Origin: Sulfomarinibacter sp963741385
GTDB lineage: Bacteria > Acidobacteriota > Thermoanaerobaculia > Thermoanaerobaculales > Sulfomarinibacteraceae
Assembly: GCA_963741385.1 (NCBI GenBank)
Contig: CAVUHO010000010.1
Coordinates: 1,550,001-1,614,000, forward strand
Reading direction: 5' to 3'
Length of the DNA: 64,000 bases
A program made the position numbers and the translations under genes. The notes beneath the pieces were generated by a model. It searched no databases and was not told the origin of the DNA. It worked only from the letters and a program-made list of their open reading frames with translations. Of the stretch, positions 33,751 to 43,866 are shown in pieces; positions within the stretch are counted from its first letter, which is position 1; every line of letters starts with the position of its first letter.

Positions 33751-35834
33751 TGGCCACCTTCCTGCTCGAGATCCGAACCGAGGAGATCCCGGCGGCGGCC
33801 CTGCCCGGCGCCCGGTCGCAGTTGAACGATCTTTTTGCCGCCCGTCTGGCCGAGGCCGGTTTTGCCGACGCGACCATCGCTGTGTACTCCACCTCCCGCC
33901 GTCTGGCGGTGCAGGTTGCGGGGCTGCCCGAACGCCAACCCGACAGGACCGAGGAGATGACCGGCCCGCCGGTTCGAGTGGCAATCAGCGAGGACGGCAA
34001 GCCGACGCCGGCCGGTGAGGGATTCGCCCGCAAGGTGGGTCTGCCCTTTGTCGAGATCGGCCGGGTCGAGACCGACAAGGGCGAGTACCTGGCGGCGACG
34101 GTGGTGCACGAGGGCCGCGCCACGGCGGAGATCCTGGCCGAGCTGGTGCCGGAGGTGGTTTCAGCACTTCGCTTTCCGAAGATGATGCGGTGGGGCGACG
34201 GCAGCCACCAGTTCGTGCGGCCGGTGCACGGTGTCGTGGCGCTGCTCGACGGCGAGGTCGTGCCCGTCGACGCTCTTCGGCATCGCCTCCGGCCGGGTGA
34301 CGGTCGGCCACCGGGTGCACGCGCCGGAGGAGTTTTCGACCTCGAGCAGGCGTCGGACTACGTCGTGGCCCTGGCCGAGCGCAGCGTGGTGGTGGAGCCG
34401 GCGGTGCGCCGGCGTGACCTCGAGTCGCTGGCAGAAGCCCTTGCAAAGGCCACCGGCGCGCGGGTCCACCCCGATCCCGAACTCATGGCCGAACACGTGG
34501 AGCTGGTGGAGTGGCCCGGGCTGCTGGCCGGTTCGTTCAAAGAGAGTTTTCTCGAACTCCCGCCGGAGGTCGTCGTGACGACCCTCCGCTACCACCAGAA
34601 GTGTCTGGTACTGGAGGACGCCGACGGCGTTCTGAAACCCGGTTTTCTGGCGGTGGCCGACCGCAAGGACGATCCCGAAGGTCTGATACGCCAGGGCAAC
34701 GAGTGGGTGATCGGCGCCCGTCTGGCCGATGCGGGGTTCTTCTTCGCTGAGGATCGCAAACGCACCATGGCCGAGCACGGTTCCGGTCTCGGGCGGCTCG
34801 AGTTTCACCGCGTCCTGGGGTCGCTCGGGGACAAGGCAGTGAGGGTGGCCGGGCTTGCCGCCACGATTGCCGATCTCGTGAACTCAGATGTCGACCGCGA
34901 CGTCCTGCGCGCCGCCGCGCCGCTCGCCAAGACCGATCTTCTCACCAACATGGTGGGCGAGTTTCCAGAGTTGCAGGGCATCATGGGTGGCCACTATCTG
35001 CATCTCGAGGGCGCCTCCCGGGAGGTGTGGACCGCGGCGCGCGACCACTACCAACCCGTCGGATTTGACGGTGCGGTTCCGGAATCGGAGATCGGCAAGC
35101 TCCTCGGTGTCGCCGACCGGCTCGATACGGTGGCAGGGCTGTTTGCGGTCGGGGAACGACCGTCTGGTTCGAAGGACCCCTTCGGTCTGCGGCGGGCCGC
35201 CCAGGGCGCGGTCAAGATCGTGGTTGAGAGCGGCTGGGACCTGGATTTCGAAGCAGCGATGGCGGCCGCGGTGGCTGCCGTCGAGGAGTTCTCGACCGAC
35301 AACGGGGACCTCGCGGCGGCGGCGGCGGACTTCCTGGCTGATCGGTTCCGGCGCTGGCTCACCGACGTGATGGGGGTGTCGGGCGATACCGCGGACGCTG
35401 TCATGGCGGTCGGGTGGTTCAATCTGCCGAAGACCGTGGCCCGCGCCGAGGCTCTGCAGCGGGTTCGCGAAGCCGCCAGCTTCAGAAGCCTGGCGCTGGC
35501 CTTCAAGAGGGTGAAAAATATCACCGCAGATCAGCCCGAGGCTGCGGTCAACACGGCCCTCTTTGCCCAGCCCGAGGAAGGCGAGCTTCACGCAGCTACG
35601 CAGGCGTTTCGGTCTGCCCTTGAGAAGCTCTTGCCGGAGAAAAAAGTGGACGACGCCTTCACGGCGATGGAGCCGCTGGCCGATGTGCTCGAGCGCTTCT
35701 TCGTTGAGGTGCTCGTGATGTGTGAAGACGAGAAGGTGCGGGCCAACCGGATCGCCCTGCTCAAGAATCTCGGACGTGATTTTTCCGAACTTGCGGATCT
35801 TTCAAAACTGCAGGTCGAAGGAGGAGAACAGTGA
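33750..35834 (+). CDS. glyS: Glycyl-tRNA synthetase beta subunit
   Basis: A 694-residue tRNA-binding beta subunit of the alpha2-beta2 glycyl-tRNA synthetase. It opens with MATFLLEIRTEEIPAAALPG and contains RFPKMMRWGDGSHQFVRPVH and the HD-like region FHRVLGSLGDKAVRVAGLAA, then the C-terminal anticodon-binding part. Its start overlaps the glyQ stop (TGATG). Between 34272 and 34337 the open frame gives an odd Arg/Pro-rich segment, whereas the next frame gives the expected LFGIASGRVTVGHRVHAPEE; a pair of compensating indels is therefore likely. The stop overlaps the ppdK start. Confidence 0.92.
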
Positions 35835-38554
35835 GTGATGTGAAGTACGTGTATTCGTTCGGCGGCGGCACCGCCGACGGCGAAAGCAAGATGAAGAACC
35901 TGCTCGGCGGCAAGGGCGCCAACCTGGCCGAGATGGCCAGCCTCGGGATTCCGGTCCCGGCCGGTTTCACGCTGACGACCGAGGTCTGCACCTTTTACTA
36001 CGACCACGGCCGCACCTACCCGAAAACGATCGAGGCCGAGGTGGACGCCGCCATGGCCAAGGTCGAGGAGATCATGGGCACGAAATTCGGAAACAAGGAC
36101 GACGCTCTCCTGGTGTCGGTCCGCTCCGGCGCCCGCTCGTCGATGCCCGGCATGATGGAGACGGTGCTCAACGTCGGTCTGTGCTCGGCCACCATCCCGG
36201 GCCTGATCGCCAAGACCGGCAACGCGCGGTTCGTCTACGACGCCTACCGCCGCCTGATCATGATGTACTCCGACGTGGTGATGGAGAAGGCCGCCGGTAT
36301 CGAGCCCGAGGAGGGCCGGGGCATTCGCCAGCAGCTCGACCGCATGCTCGAGGAGCTCAAACACTCCAGAGGCTACGCGACCGACGCCGACATCTCCGCC
36401 GAAGATCTCGAGGACCTCTCCAACCGTTTCAAGGCCAAGGTCAAGGAAGTGCTCGGCAAGGACTTCCCGGACGATCCGAAGGAGCAGCTGTGGGGAGGCA
36501 TCGGCGCCGTCTTCTCGTCGTGGAACGGCCGCCGCGCGATCTCCTACCGCCGCATCGAGGGCATTCCCGACGACTGGGGCACCGCGGTCAACGTCCAGGC
36601 CATGGTCTTCGGCAACATGGGCAACGACTCGGCGACCGGCGTCGCCTTCACCCGCAACCCGGCGACCGGCGACAACAAGTTCTACGGCGAGTGGCTGGTC
36701 AACGCCCAGGGCGAGGATGTGGTGGCGGGCACCCGCACCCCCAACCCGCTCAACGAGGACACCAAGAACGACCAGAACCAACATTTGCCGTCGCTGCAGA
36801 CGGCGATGCCCGAGGTCTACGAACAGCTCTTCGGCATCCGCAACCAGCTCGAGGCCCACTACCACGACATGCAGGACATCGAGTTCACCATCCAGGGCGG
36901 CCGCCTGTGGATGCTGCAGACCCGGGTCGGCAAGAGGACCGGTACCGCGGCCCTCAACATGGCGATGGACATGCTGTCCGAAAAGCTGATCGACAAGCGG
37001 ACGGCGGTCATGCGATTGAAGCCGGAGCAGCTTGACGAGCTTCTCCATCCCGTTGTCGACCCCGCAGCAGAGAAGAAAACCACGCCCATCGCCAAGGGTC
37101 TGCCGGCGGGACCGGGCGGCGCCACCGGCCAGATCGTGTTCTCCGCCAAGAAAGCCGTCGAGTGGGCCAAGGATGGCAAGACCGTGCTTCTGGTTCGCGA
37201 GGAAACCAACCCCGAAGACGTGGAAGGCATGAGAGCGGCGGTGGGCATTCTCACCGGTCGCGGCGGCATGACCTCGCACGCGGCGCTGGTGGCTCGCGGT
37301 TGGGGCAAGTGCTGCATCGTCGGCGCCGGCACGTTGGATATCGACGTCATCGGCAAGACGATCACTGCCGATGGAAAGGTCTTCAACGAGGGTGACGTCC
37401 TGACTCTTAACGGCACCCGCGGTCTGGTGTATGCCGGCGCTATCAACATGATCGACGCCACCGAAAACCCGCGTTTCGTCGACTTCATGGCGTTGGCCGA
37501 CGAAATCCGCGTTCTCAAGGTGCGCACCAACGCCGACACCCCCGAGGACGCGCGCAACGCGATCGCGTTCGGCGCCGAGGGCATCGGCCTCTTCCGCACC
37601 GAGCACATGTTCTACGGCACCGGTTCCGAGGAGCCCCTGTTCCTCCTCCGCAAGATGATCATGTCGGGCTCGGTGAGCGAACGCCGCGCGGCTCTCGGCG
37701 AGCTCTACCCCTTCGTCAAACGGGACATGAAGGCGACCATGGAGGTCATGGGCGACCGTCCGGTGACCATCCGCCTGCTCGACCCGCCGCTGCACGAATT
37801 CGTGCCGCAATCCGCTGACGAGCGCGCCAAGCTCGCCTCCGCCCTCGGCATCGACTCAGCTGAGCTCGACCGCCGGGCCGAGGAGCTGCACGAGATGAAC
37901 CCGATGATGGGTCACCGCGGCGTCCGCCTCGGCGTCACCTTCCCCGAGATCAGCGAGATGCAGTTCCGCGCCATCCTCGAGGCGGCGATCGAGTTGCGCC
38001 AGGCCGGCAAGCAGTGCTTCCCCGAGATCATGGTCCCGGTGACCTGCGCCAAGGCCGAGCTCGACGACCAGCTCGAAATCGCCGAGGCGGTCCACGCCGA
38101 GGTGTGTCAGAAGTACAAAGTCGACGCAGTCGAGCACCTCTACGGCACCATGATCGAGATCCCGCGCGCCGCCCTGACAGCCGATCAGATCGCCGAGTCG
38201 GTGCAGTTCTTCAGCTTCGGCACCAACGACCTGACGCAGATGACCTTCGGCTTCTCGCGTGACGACATCGGCGGCTTCCTGCCCGACTACCTCGACAAGA
38301 AGATCCTGCCGGTCGACCCCTTCCAGGTCCTCGACCGCGACTCGGTCGGCGTTCTGGTCAAGACCGGCATCGAGAAAGGCCGCTCGACCAAGCCCGACCT
38401 CAAAGTCGGCATCTGCGGCGAGCACGGCGGCGAGCCGAACTCGGTCGAGTTCTGCCACCTCGCCGGCATGAACTACGTCAGCTGCTCGCCCTTCCGGGTC
38501 CCGATCGCGCGCCTCGCGGCCGCGCAGGCGCAGATTAATTTCCCGCGCAAGTAA
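35831..38554 (+). CDS. ppdK: Pyruvate, phosphate dikinase
   Basis: A 907-residue enzyme interconverting pyruvate, ATP and phosphate with phosphoenolpyruvate, AMP and diphosphate. The ATP-grasp part includes LLGGKGANLAEMASLGIPVP and SVRSGARSSMPGMMETVLNV. The swivelling domain has the phospho-His motif LTGRGGMTSHAALVARGWGK, and the TIM-barrel domain ends with the catalytic Cys in KVGICGEHGGEPNSVEFC. The GTG start overlaps the glyS stop and has AGGAGGAG before it. The last 320 bp and the terminator are repeated at 43523-43894. PpdK could serve gluconeogenesis or diphosphate-linked glycolysis. Confidence 0.95.
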   Translation: MSDVKYVYSFGGGTADGESKMKNLLGGKGANLAEMASLGIPVPAGFTLTTEVCTFYYDHGRTYPKTIEAEVDAAMAKVEEIMGTKFGNKDDALLVSVRSGARSSMPGMMETVLNVGLCSATIPGLIAKTGNARFVYDAYRRLIMMYSDVVMEKAAGIEPEEGRGIRQQLDRMLEELKHSRGYATDADISAEDLEDLSNRFKAKVKEVLGKDFPDDPKEQLWGGIGAVFSSWNGRRAISYRRIEGIPDDWGTAVNVQAMVFGNMGNDSATGVAFTRNPATGDNKFYGEWLVNAQGEDVVAGTRTPNPLNEDTKNDQNQHLPSLQTAMPEVYEQLFGIRNQLEAHYHDMQDIEFTIQGGRLWMLQTRVGKRTGTAALNMAMDMLSEKLIDKRTAVMRLKPEQLDELLHPVVDPAAEKKTTPIAKGLPAGPGGATGQIVFSAKKAVEWAKDGKTVLLVREETNPEDVEGMRAAVGILTGRGGMTSHAALVARGWGKCCIVGAGTLDIDVIGKTITADGKVFNEGDVLTLNGTRGLVYAGAINMIDATENPRFVDFMALADEIRVLKVRTNADTPEDARNAIAFGAEGIGLFRTEHMFYGTGSEEPLFLLRKMIMSGSVSERRAALGELYPFVKRDMKATMEVMGDRPVTIRLLDPPLHEFVPQSADERAKLASALGIDSAELDRRAEELHEMNPMMGHRGVRLGVTFPEISEMQFRAILEAAIELRQAGKQCFPEIMVPVTCAKAELDDQLEIAEAVHAEVCQKYKVDAVEHLYGTMIEIPRAALTADQIAESVQFFSFGTNDLTQMTFGFSRDDIGGFLPDYLDKKILPVDPFQVLDRDSVGVLVKTGIEKGRSTKPDLKVGICGEHGGEPNSVEFCHLAGMNYVSCSPFRVPIARLAAAQAQINFPRK

Positions 38555-38578
38555 GCAGAGTCCCTTTCGTTCCCATCA

Positions 38579-38605
38579 CCCGCGCTCCTCGGAGCGCGGG
38601 TTTTT
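38579..38605 (+). terminator. Intrinsic terminator of glyQS-ppdK
   Basis: CCCGCGCTCC and GGAGCGCGGG form a 10-bp perfect stem with a two-base TC gap (some pairs open to make the loop), followed by TTTTT. It lies 24 bases past the ppdK stop. A near-identical terminator follows the duplicated ppdK end at 43867-43894. Confidence 0.88.
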
Positions 38606-38743
38606 CATCTGCGTTGCCCGCCGGCGTCGGCGCCGCCTTGACTGTCGCGCTCGTTCCCTTCACGCTGGGGCGACCCGTCCACGCTGCAGCAGACGTCGAG
38701 CCTCGCTGTGGCAGCTGTTTGCGCGACTCGATATCGCGCGCGG

Positions 38744-38985
38744 AGCCCTCGCAACTCGCCCTTGTACCGCTTGTTCGAGGCGCATTTTGACGAGGTCAAG
38801 GGCCAGAGGGAGGACTGCTTCGAACGCCGGTGCGGGTTACGACGTGGACTCCTTGGCGTGCCCGAAGTGCGGCGGGGAGATGCCGATCATCGCGTTTATC
38901 ATCCACCACGATGTCGTGGATACGATCCTGAGGAATCTCGCGAAGGTGCAGGCGCGGCCCCCTCGCGGTCCACCGGGCACGGCAG
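38744..38985 (+). pseudogene. Remnant of an IS91-family transposase
   Basis: Two pieces typical of IS91-type transposases survive in different frames. The first, NSPLYRLFEAHFDEVKGQRE then DCFERRCG (about 38750-38835), resembles the region after the N-terminal zinc finger. The second, DSLACPKCGGEMPIIAFIIH followed by VVDTILRNL and Pro/Arg-rich residues (about 38842-38985), resembles the extreme C-terminus. The catalytic middle with the HUH/Tyr motifs is gone. It is a dead element, lying at the left side of the kinase-bearing insertion. Confidence 0.65.
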
Positions 38986-39036
38986 CTCTCTCTGCCGCTT
39001 CTTGAGTCTCGTGTCGGTAGCTGCCGACTGTGCGGG

Positions 39037-39423
39037 GTGTGTCTATGGCGTTGGCATCTGGGCCCGGGATTTGGGATTCACGGCTGTTGTGGCGGGTCAA
39101 GCTCGCCCGGTCGCAGGCTATCGCCGATTCGGAGGCCGCTCGACGTGCCGGTACATGCCCTGGGGCTCCAGAACGGGCCTGAACGTCGTGTTAGCCTGGG
39201 GTGGAGCGAAAGGAAATTTCTATCCCTCAGACCTGTCCAAAGATCGGGGTCCATTTCTCGCAACGGCATCAAGGTCGGTGGGCGGCAACTGGGTGTGAAA
39301 GAGAAGGTCAAGCTGGTGCCCGGCGATAGTTTCGAGCTCGGTGTCTTTACGTGTCATTTTCTTTCTGCCGAGCAATTCCACGACCGGTTGCTAGCGATCA
39401 TCGTAGAGTTTCATCGAGGGTGA
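39037..39423 (+). CDS. FHA-like ORF, probably degenerate
   Basis: A 128-codon open frame ends two bases before the kinase ATG. Its second half reads like the C-terminal strands of a forkhead-associated domain: ERRVSLGWSERKF, then SISRNGIKVGGRQLG, then KVKLVPGDSFELGVFTCHFL. FHA domains bind phospho-threonine, and a partner for the downstream Ser/Thr kinase would fit. The first 45 residues are unconvincing, and another frame gives a better strand (FYPSDLSKDRGPFL near 39217-39258), so indels are likely. It may be a remnant rather than a working gene. Confidence 0.45.
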   Translation: MCLWRWHLGPGFGIHGCCGGSSSPGRRLSPIRRPLDVPVHALGLQNGPERRVSLGWSERKFLSLRPVQRSGSISRNGIKVGGRQLGVKEKVKLVPGDSFELGVFTCHFLSAEQFHDRLLAIIVEFHRG

Positions 39424-39425
39424 CC

Positions 39426-42400
39426 ATGAAGACCCGCAAGCTACCCATCGAGGATCTTCCTATAGGCGCTTTTACAATGCTCCCGCCTGGACCGTCGACG
39501 CCCCGAGTCCAGGCCAGCACTATCGACACCGACTGTCAAGACAAAGAGACCATGGTGGTTGACGCCAATGGACGTTCCGTTGGCTCCCAGGAAGCGATCG
39601 AACACTTTTCCCAAGGCATGCTCATCAATGGTCGCTATCAGGTCGAGGCGATCTTGGGCGAGGGCGGCATGGGTATCGTCTACAAGGTTGCCGATCAGCT
39701 CCATCCCGGGCGGCCAGTGGCGCTAAAGACAATTCGCGCTGCCGCCATTGACCAAGCCCAGCTCGGCCTGTTCAAAGCCGAATTCAAGATCATGACACAG
39801 CTTCTACATCCCAATGTGGCGGCGGTTTACGACTTTGAGCCTATCCAGGGTGGCACTGATTATCTTTTCACGATGGAGTATGTGGCTGGCTGCAACCTGT
39901 GGGAAGCAACCACGGGGATTGGTTGGGAGAAAGTAGTGGACCTGGTCGTGCAGGTCTGCCGGGCGCTATCGTATGTGCATAGCCGACACATCGTGCACTA
40001 TGACATCAAACCGGCGAATGTCATGGTGACTGCTACAGGGCAGGTCAAGGTGCTGGACTTCGGGGTGGCAGGCGGCAGGCTGGAAGCGGGCGAGCGCAAT
40101 GTGCGCGGTACACCGCACTATATGGCTCCGGAATTGGCAGACAGCAAGGCCGTGGTTGATTACCGGGTCGATCTGTATGCCCTGGGAATCATGCTCTACC
40201 AGCTGCTGTACCGGAGATTGCCCTTCGATGCACCCACCCTGATGCAGCTCTTGATGAAGCACAGCTTTGATGAGCTGGACTTCCAGGACGACGCAGGTCG
40301 ATATCCATCATGGCTCGAAGGCGTCATAACCAAGCTGTGCGCTAAAGAGCCACACGATCGCTATCGAACCGCCAATACAGTTGTGGAGGCCATTAACAAA
40401 GGTGGAAGTCTAGCCTATGAGCTGGAGACGCAAGAGACGAAGGAGAGCTACATACTGTCGAGCCGGTTCGTGGGCCGGGAGGAAGAGCTCGAGGAGCTTA
40501 GGCAGTTCATTGAGCAGCGTTTACATGGGCCGGTTGATATGGGGGTCAAGGCAACGAGCATGTTGGTGGGTGGGCAAAGCGGTGTGGGCAAATCGCGGCT
40601 TTTGCTGGAGCTCCGCTGTTGGGCCCAGCTAGCCGGAATCACATTCATAGAGGCGAGTTGCTATGAAGGCGCGGCGTCCGAACATGGTCCTTTGATCACT
40701 GCCCTGAAGTCTATCTTGCGATTGGCCCAGGCTTGTGGAGGGCATGAGCTTGTGCAGCGGTTCACGCCAGCCTTGATGAAGCTCGCGCCGGACTTGGGTT
40801 GCAGCGGGCCGGATGACTTGGTTCCTGTGGCCGGGAACGAGGAAATGCAGCGCCTGGCGATTTTTGACCAGATATCCGAATTCATAGTGATGGTCGCCGA
40901 ATTGGCACCCCTCGTGATATATGTCAATGATCTCCAATGGGCCCGGCAAGGAACCACCAGGCTGCTCACCGGTCTTAGCTGGCGCATCGCGCAGAAGGAG
41001 CGCTCGGGTGAGAAGGTCCGAGTGGCCTTGCTTGGAAGCTATCGCTCCGATGAAGTCCAGGATCGCCCAGCCCAGGAGCTTCTGGACGCATTGCAAGAGA
41101 GAGGTGAGCTCCGCCAGCTGCATTTGGACCCACTCGGCCCTGAGCAAGTTCGGCAGATGTTGACCTCGATCCTGGGCGTAGAGGGTCTGCCAGAAGAGTT
41201 TTTGGAAAAAGTCACGGTTGAGACTGCGGGCAATCCTTACTTCGCACAGGAAGTGATGCGGGTGCTAGTGGAGAATGGCACGGTTTTTCTGGAGCATGGG
41301 CAGTGGGCGGCCAACACATCGGTGGGTGAGCTCTCCATCCCGAGCATCGACGAGGTTTTTCTGCGACGCGCGATCATGCTGGACGAGCACCTACGGCATG
41401 TGCTTACGGTCATGGCAGTGAGTGGCCAACCGGTGGCGCCGGAGGTCATCGAGGTGGTGACCCGGCTGTCGAGCGATGAGCTTCACCAAGCCCTGCTGGT
41501 ATTGATACAGCGTCAGATGGCAGTGCGCCTGGCGGGTGATCGAGCGCTCTATCAAATTGCCCACGACCGCATGCGCCAGGCGCTGTATGGCTTACTGGGT
41601 GAGGCTGCCAGACAGATTCACCACTCGATCGGACTGGCCTTGGAGCAGGTCTATCAGCAGGACATTCAGGCACACCTCTTCGAACTGGCCCTGCACTTCG
41701 GGCTTTCGGATGATCGAACCAAGGCCTTGGCCTACAATCTGGCTGGTGTAGAACGGGCCAAGCTTGAGCATGCGAACGAGCTGGGGATTGGCTTTTGTCA
41801 AAAAGTTTTCGAGTTATGGCAAGAAAATACAAACGTGGCAGCGGATGATCGGCAAAGGCTCAAGGAGCATTTAGGGGATTTTTACTACATGGTGGGGCGC
41901 TATACGGAGTCCGAGCGGTGCTATGACGAGATTCTGCAGGGCACCCGAGAAAAACTTCAACTGGCGCGCATTACCAGGAAAATTGGCGATATTCAGGCTG
42001 CGAAGGGCGACCTCTTGAGGTCGATTGACCTCCTGTGGGAAGCTCTCGGTGTGCTTGGTCATCATCGGCCCAGGTCGAAGCTGGTTTTCTATCTGGCTAT
42101 TTTCAATTCGGCGATCAAGCATCTCTTCAATCGCTACTGGCCATGGAAGAGGACCCAGGCAAGTAGCCTGCTCGAGGCCAGGGGGGAAGTATATCGCGTC
42201 TTGGCTCGAGCATACTTTCTAAACAATCCTATAGGATTGGCACTGGCCGTGTTGCGCGGTTCGAACAGTGTCGAGCATTTGGGCGAACACCCATTGCTCA
42301 GCGAGATGTACGATGAGGTAGCCATCCTTTACAGTGCGCTGGGTTTTCACAAGAGTGCGCTCAAGTACTCGCAAAAGGCGCTTGATATAGCCAAGAGGCT

Positions 42401-43334
42401 TGACTCGCCCTTTTATATTGCCGTGAACTTTTCGTGGACCGGAGTTGTCCATCTGGGCATGGGGGACTGGGAGAAGGCCATCGACCTTTTGCAAAAGTCA
42501 CGGGATATGCTGCTAAAGTATGGCGATATTTTCTGTTTGTCCGCCGCCTATGTAAATTTATGCTTCGCCTTGTCCTATCAGGGTGCATTCAAAGAGGTAT
42601 TCAAGGCGGCGACCGAAGGCTCTGAAGCCATTGAGCGAACCGGTGCGTTCGCGTTTCGCGAGGGGCTGTCCGGCGCAATTCATTATTCTCGGGCGATGCT
42701 CGGGTATGACAATAAAGAGACGGCTCTCCGCAGCATGAGCGAAAACATGGCCTGTCTCAGCCAGACCTGTACCCATATCTGCCTATGTACCTCACAATGC
42801 CGAGCTGGCGATCTTTCGCTTGCGGCCCAGGACGGGGAGAGTGCCTATTTCTATTTGAATACGGCTCGCCAGGAGCGAGAGGAGAATCGACTTCCACACG
42901 ATTACTTCCTCCACATCTATCCACTTTTAGCCCTGACGTACCTCGAGAAGGTTCAATACGGCATGACATTGAGCGAGCAGGACCGCAAACAGACGATGAA
43001 GATGGCCAGGAAGTGTATCCAGGTGGGCTTTCGGGGTGCCAGGCGGCATCCAAATTTTCTTGCTCTCTCACTGCTCGGGGACGGGCTCTATCAATGGGTG
43101 AGCGGTGATACCGTTCGGGCCAAGTCCATTTTTGCCGCCAGTATTCAGGAGGCAAAGAGAATCGGTTCGGACTATTGGCAGGCGCTGGCTTTCTTCAAGG
43201 CTGGTGAGTGCCTTATGGGAGCCTCGGATGCGGATGCCATGATTGGTCGTGAGTATCTCCAACAAGCTTTGACCTTGTTCGAGGCGCGTGGAATCGTGCC
43301 GTATGCCACCCGCGTGAAATCCTTTTTAGCCTAA
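39426..43334 (+). CDS. Ser/Thr protein kinase with AAA ATPase and TPR region
   Basis: A 1302-residue PknK-like multidomain protein. The kinase domain (about residues 70-335) has GEGGMG (78-83), Lys101 (VALKT), the catalytic loop HIVHYDIKPANV (Tyr where Arg is usual in HRD), DFGVAGG and APEL. Then comes an AAA/STAND ATPase (about 350-700) with RFVGREEEL, Walker A GGQSGVGKSRL and Walker B LVIYVNDLQWA. Some 500 residues of TPR-like helical repeats follow (SALKYSQKALDIAKRL; KAIDLLQKSRDMLLKYG). No membrane helix is seen. A GAGGG site supports the ATG. Codon use is visibly less GC-rich than neighbours, especially after 41.8 kb, consistent with horizontal gain as part of the insertion between the two ppdK ends. 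Confidence 0.9.
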   Translation: MKTRKLPIEDLPIGAFTMLPPGPSTPRVQASTIDTDCQDKETMVVDANGRSVGSQEAIEHFSQGMLINGRYQVEAILGEGGMGIVYKVADQLHPGRPVALKTIRAAAIDQAQLGLFKAEFKIMTQLLHPNVAAVYDFEPIQGGTDYLFTMEYVAGCNLWEATTGIGWEKVVDLVVQVCRALSYVHSRHIVHYDIKPANVMVTATGQVKVLDFGVAGGRLEAGERNVRGTPHYMAPELADSKAVVDYRVDLYALGIMLYQLLYRRLPFDAPTLMQLLMKHSFDELDFQDDAGRYPSWLEGVITKLCAKEPHDRYRTANTVVEAINKGGSLAYELETQETKESYILSSRFVGREEELEELRQFIEQRLHGPVDMGVKATSMLVGGQSGVGKSRLLLELRCWAQLAGITFIEASCYEGAASEHGPLITALKSILRLAQACGGHELVQRFTPALMKLAPDLGCSGPDDLVPVAGNEEMQRLAIFDQISEFIVMVAELAPLVIYVNDLQWARQGTTRLLTGLSWRIAQKERSGEKVRVALLGSYRSDEVQDRPAQELLDALQERGELRQLHLDPLGPEQVRQMLTSILGVEGLPEEFLEKVTVETAGNPYFAQEVMRVLVENGTVFLEHGQWAANTSVGELSIPSIDEVFLRRAIMLDEHLRHVLTVMAVSGQPVAPEVIEVVTRLSSDELHQALLVLIQRQMAVRLAGDRALYQIAHDRMRQALYGLLGEAARQIHHSIGLALEQVYQQDIQAHLFELALHFGLSDDRTKALAYNLAGVERAKLEHANELGIGFCQKVFELWQENTNVAADDRQRLKEHLGDFYYMVGRYTESERCYDEILQGTREKLQLARITRKIGDIQAAKGDLLRSIDLLWEALGVLGHHRPRSKLVFYLAIFNSAIKHLFNRYWPWKRTQASSLLEARGEVYRVLARAYFLNNPIGLALAVLRGSNSVEHLGEHPLLSEMYDEVAILYSALGFHKSALKYSQKALDIAKRLDSPFYIAVNFSWTGVVHLGMGDWEKAIDLLQKSRDMLLKYGDIFCLSAAYVNLCFALSYQGAFKEVFKAATEGSEAIERTGAFAFREGLSGAIHYSRAMLGYDNKETALRSMSENMACLSQTCTHICLCTSQCRAGDLSLAAQDGESAYFYLNTARQEREENRLPHDYFLHIYPLLALTYLEKVQYGMTLSEQDRKQTMKMARKCIQVGFRGARRHPNFLALSLLGDGLYQWVSGDTVRAKSIFAASIQEAKRIGSDYWQALAFFKAGECLMGASDADAMIGREYLQQALTLFEARGIVPYATRVKSFLA

Positions 43335-43335
43335 A

Positions 43336-43368
43336 CCGGCAGCTCGGCTGCTGGCGGATTTTTTTTAC
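43336..43368 (+). terminator. Intrinsic terminator of the kinase gene
   Basis: CCGGCAGC and GCTGCTGG pair with one mismatch around TCG, then CGGA leads into a run of eight or more Ts. It starts one base past the kinase stop codon. Confidence 0.8.
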
Positions 43369-43522
43369 GGAGCTCCAAAAACGATGGCTGCCATTCGCAG
43401 CAGGCATGCGGATGGTCGCCCAACTTTGGAGGGCATCGAAGTCGGGGCCATTTCGGTTATCCATGCCGCGATGAACTGGAGGATATCAATATCATTTCTG
43501 AGTAGAGATGACTGGTTTTGTG

Positions 43523-43842
43523 CGCAGATGACCTACGGTTTCTCGCGCGACGACATCGGCGGCTTCCTGCCGGACTACCTCGACAAGAAGATCCTGCCGG
43601 TCGACCCCTTCCAGGTCCTCGACCGCGACTCGGTCGGCGTTCTGGTCAAGACCGGCATCGAGAAAGGCCGCTCGACCAAGCCCGACCTCAAGGTCGGCAT
43701 CTGCGGCGAGCACGGCGGCGAGCCGAACTCGGTCGAGTTCTGCCACCTCGCCGGCATGAACTACGTCAGCTGCTCGCCCTTCCGCGTGCCCATCGCGCGG
43801 CTGGCCGCAGCCCAGGCGCAGATCAACCACCCGCGCAAGTAA
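43523..43842 (+). pseudogene. Duplicated 3' end of ppdK
   Basis: From CGCAGATGACC to the stop codon this matches 38235-38554 at a constant offset of 5288 bases, with about 17 mismatches in 320 by my count. The protein differs at only two residues (Phe to Tyr, Phe to His). The catalytic-Cys motif GICGEHGGEPNSVEFC is retained, but the rest of the enzyme is absent. An ORF opening at 43384 reads into it, but its first 46 codons look unrelated. Differences cluster at both ends while the middle 200 bp is nearly identical, as gene conversion would produce. Confidence 0.88.
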
Positions 43843-43866
43843 ACGGAAGCCTTTTCATTCCTTTGA

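Noticed and set aside
35588..37810. 740-codon open frame antisense to ppdK
   Set aside because: Same shadow effect; ppdK is complete and correctly initiated.
43384..43842. 152-codon ORF taken as an independent protein
   Set aside because: Two thirds of it is the copied ppdK C-terminus and the first 46 codons look like random sequence, so it is better described as a ppdK fragment.
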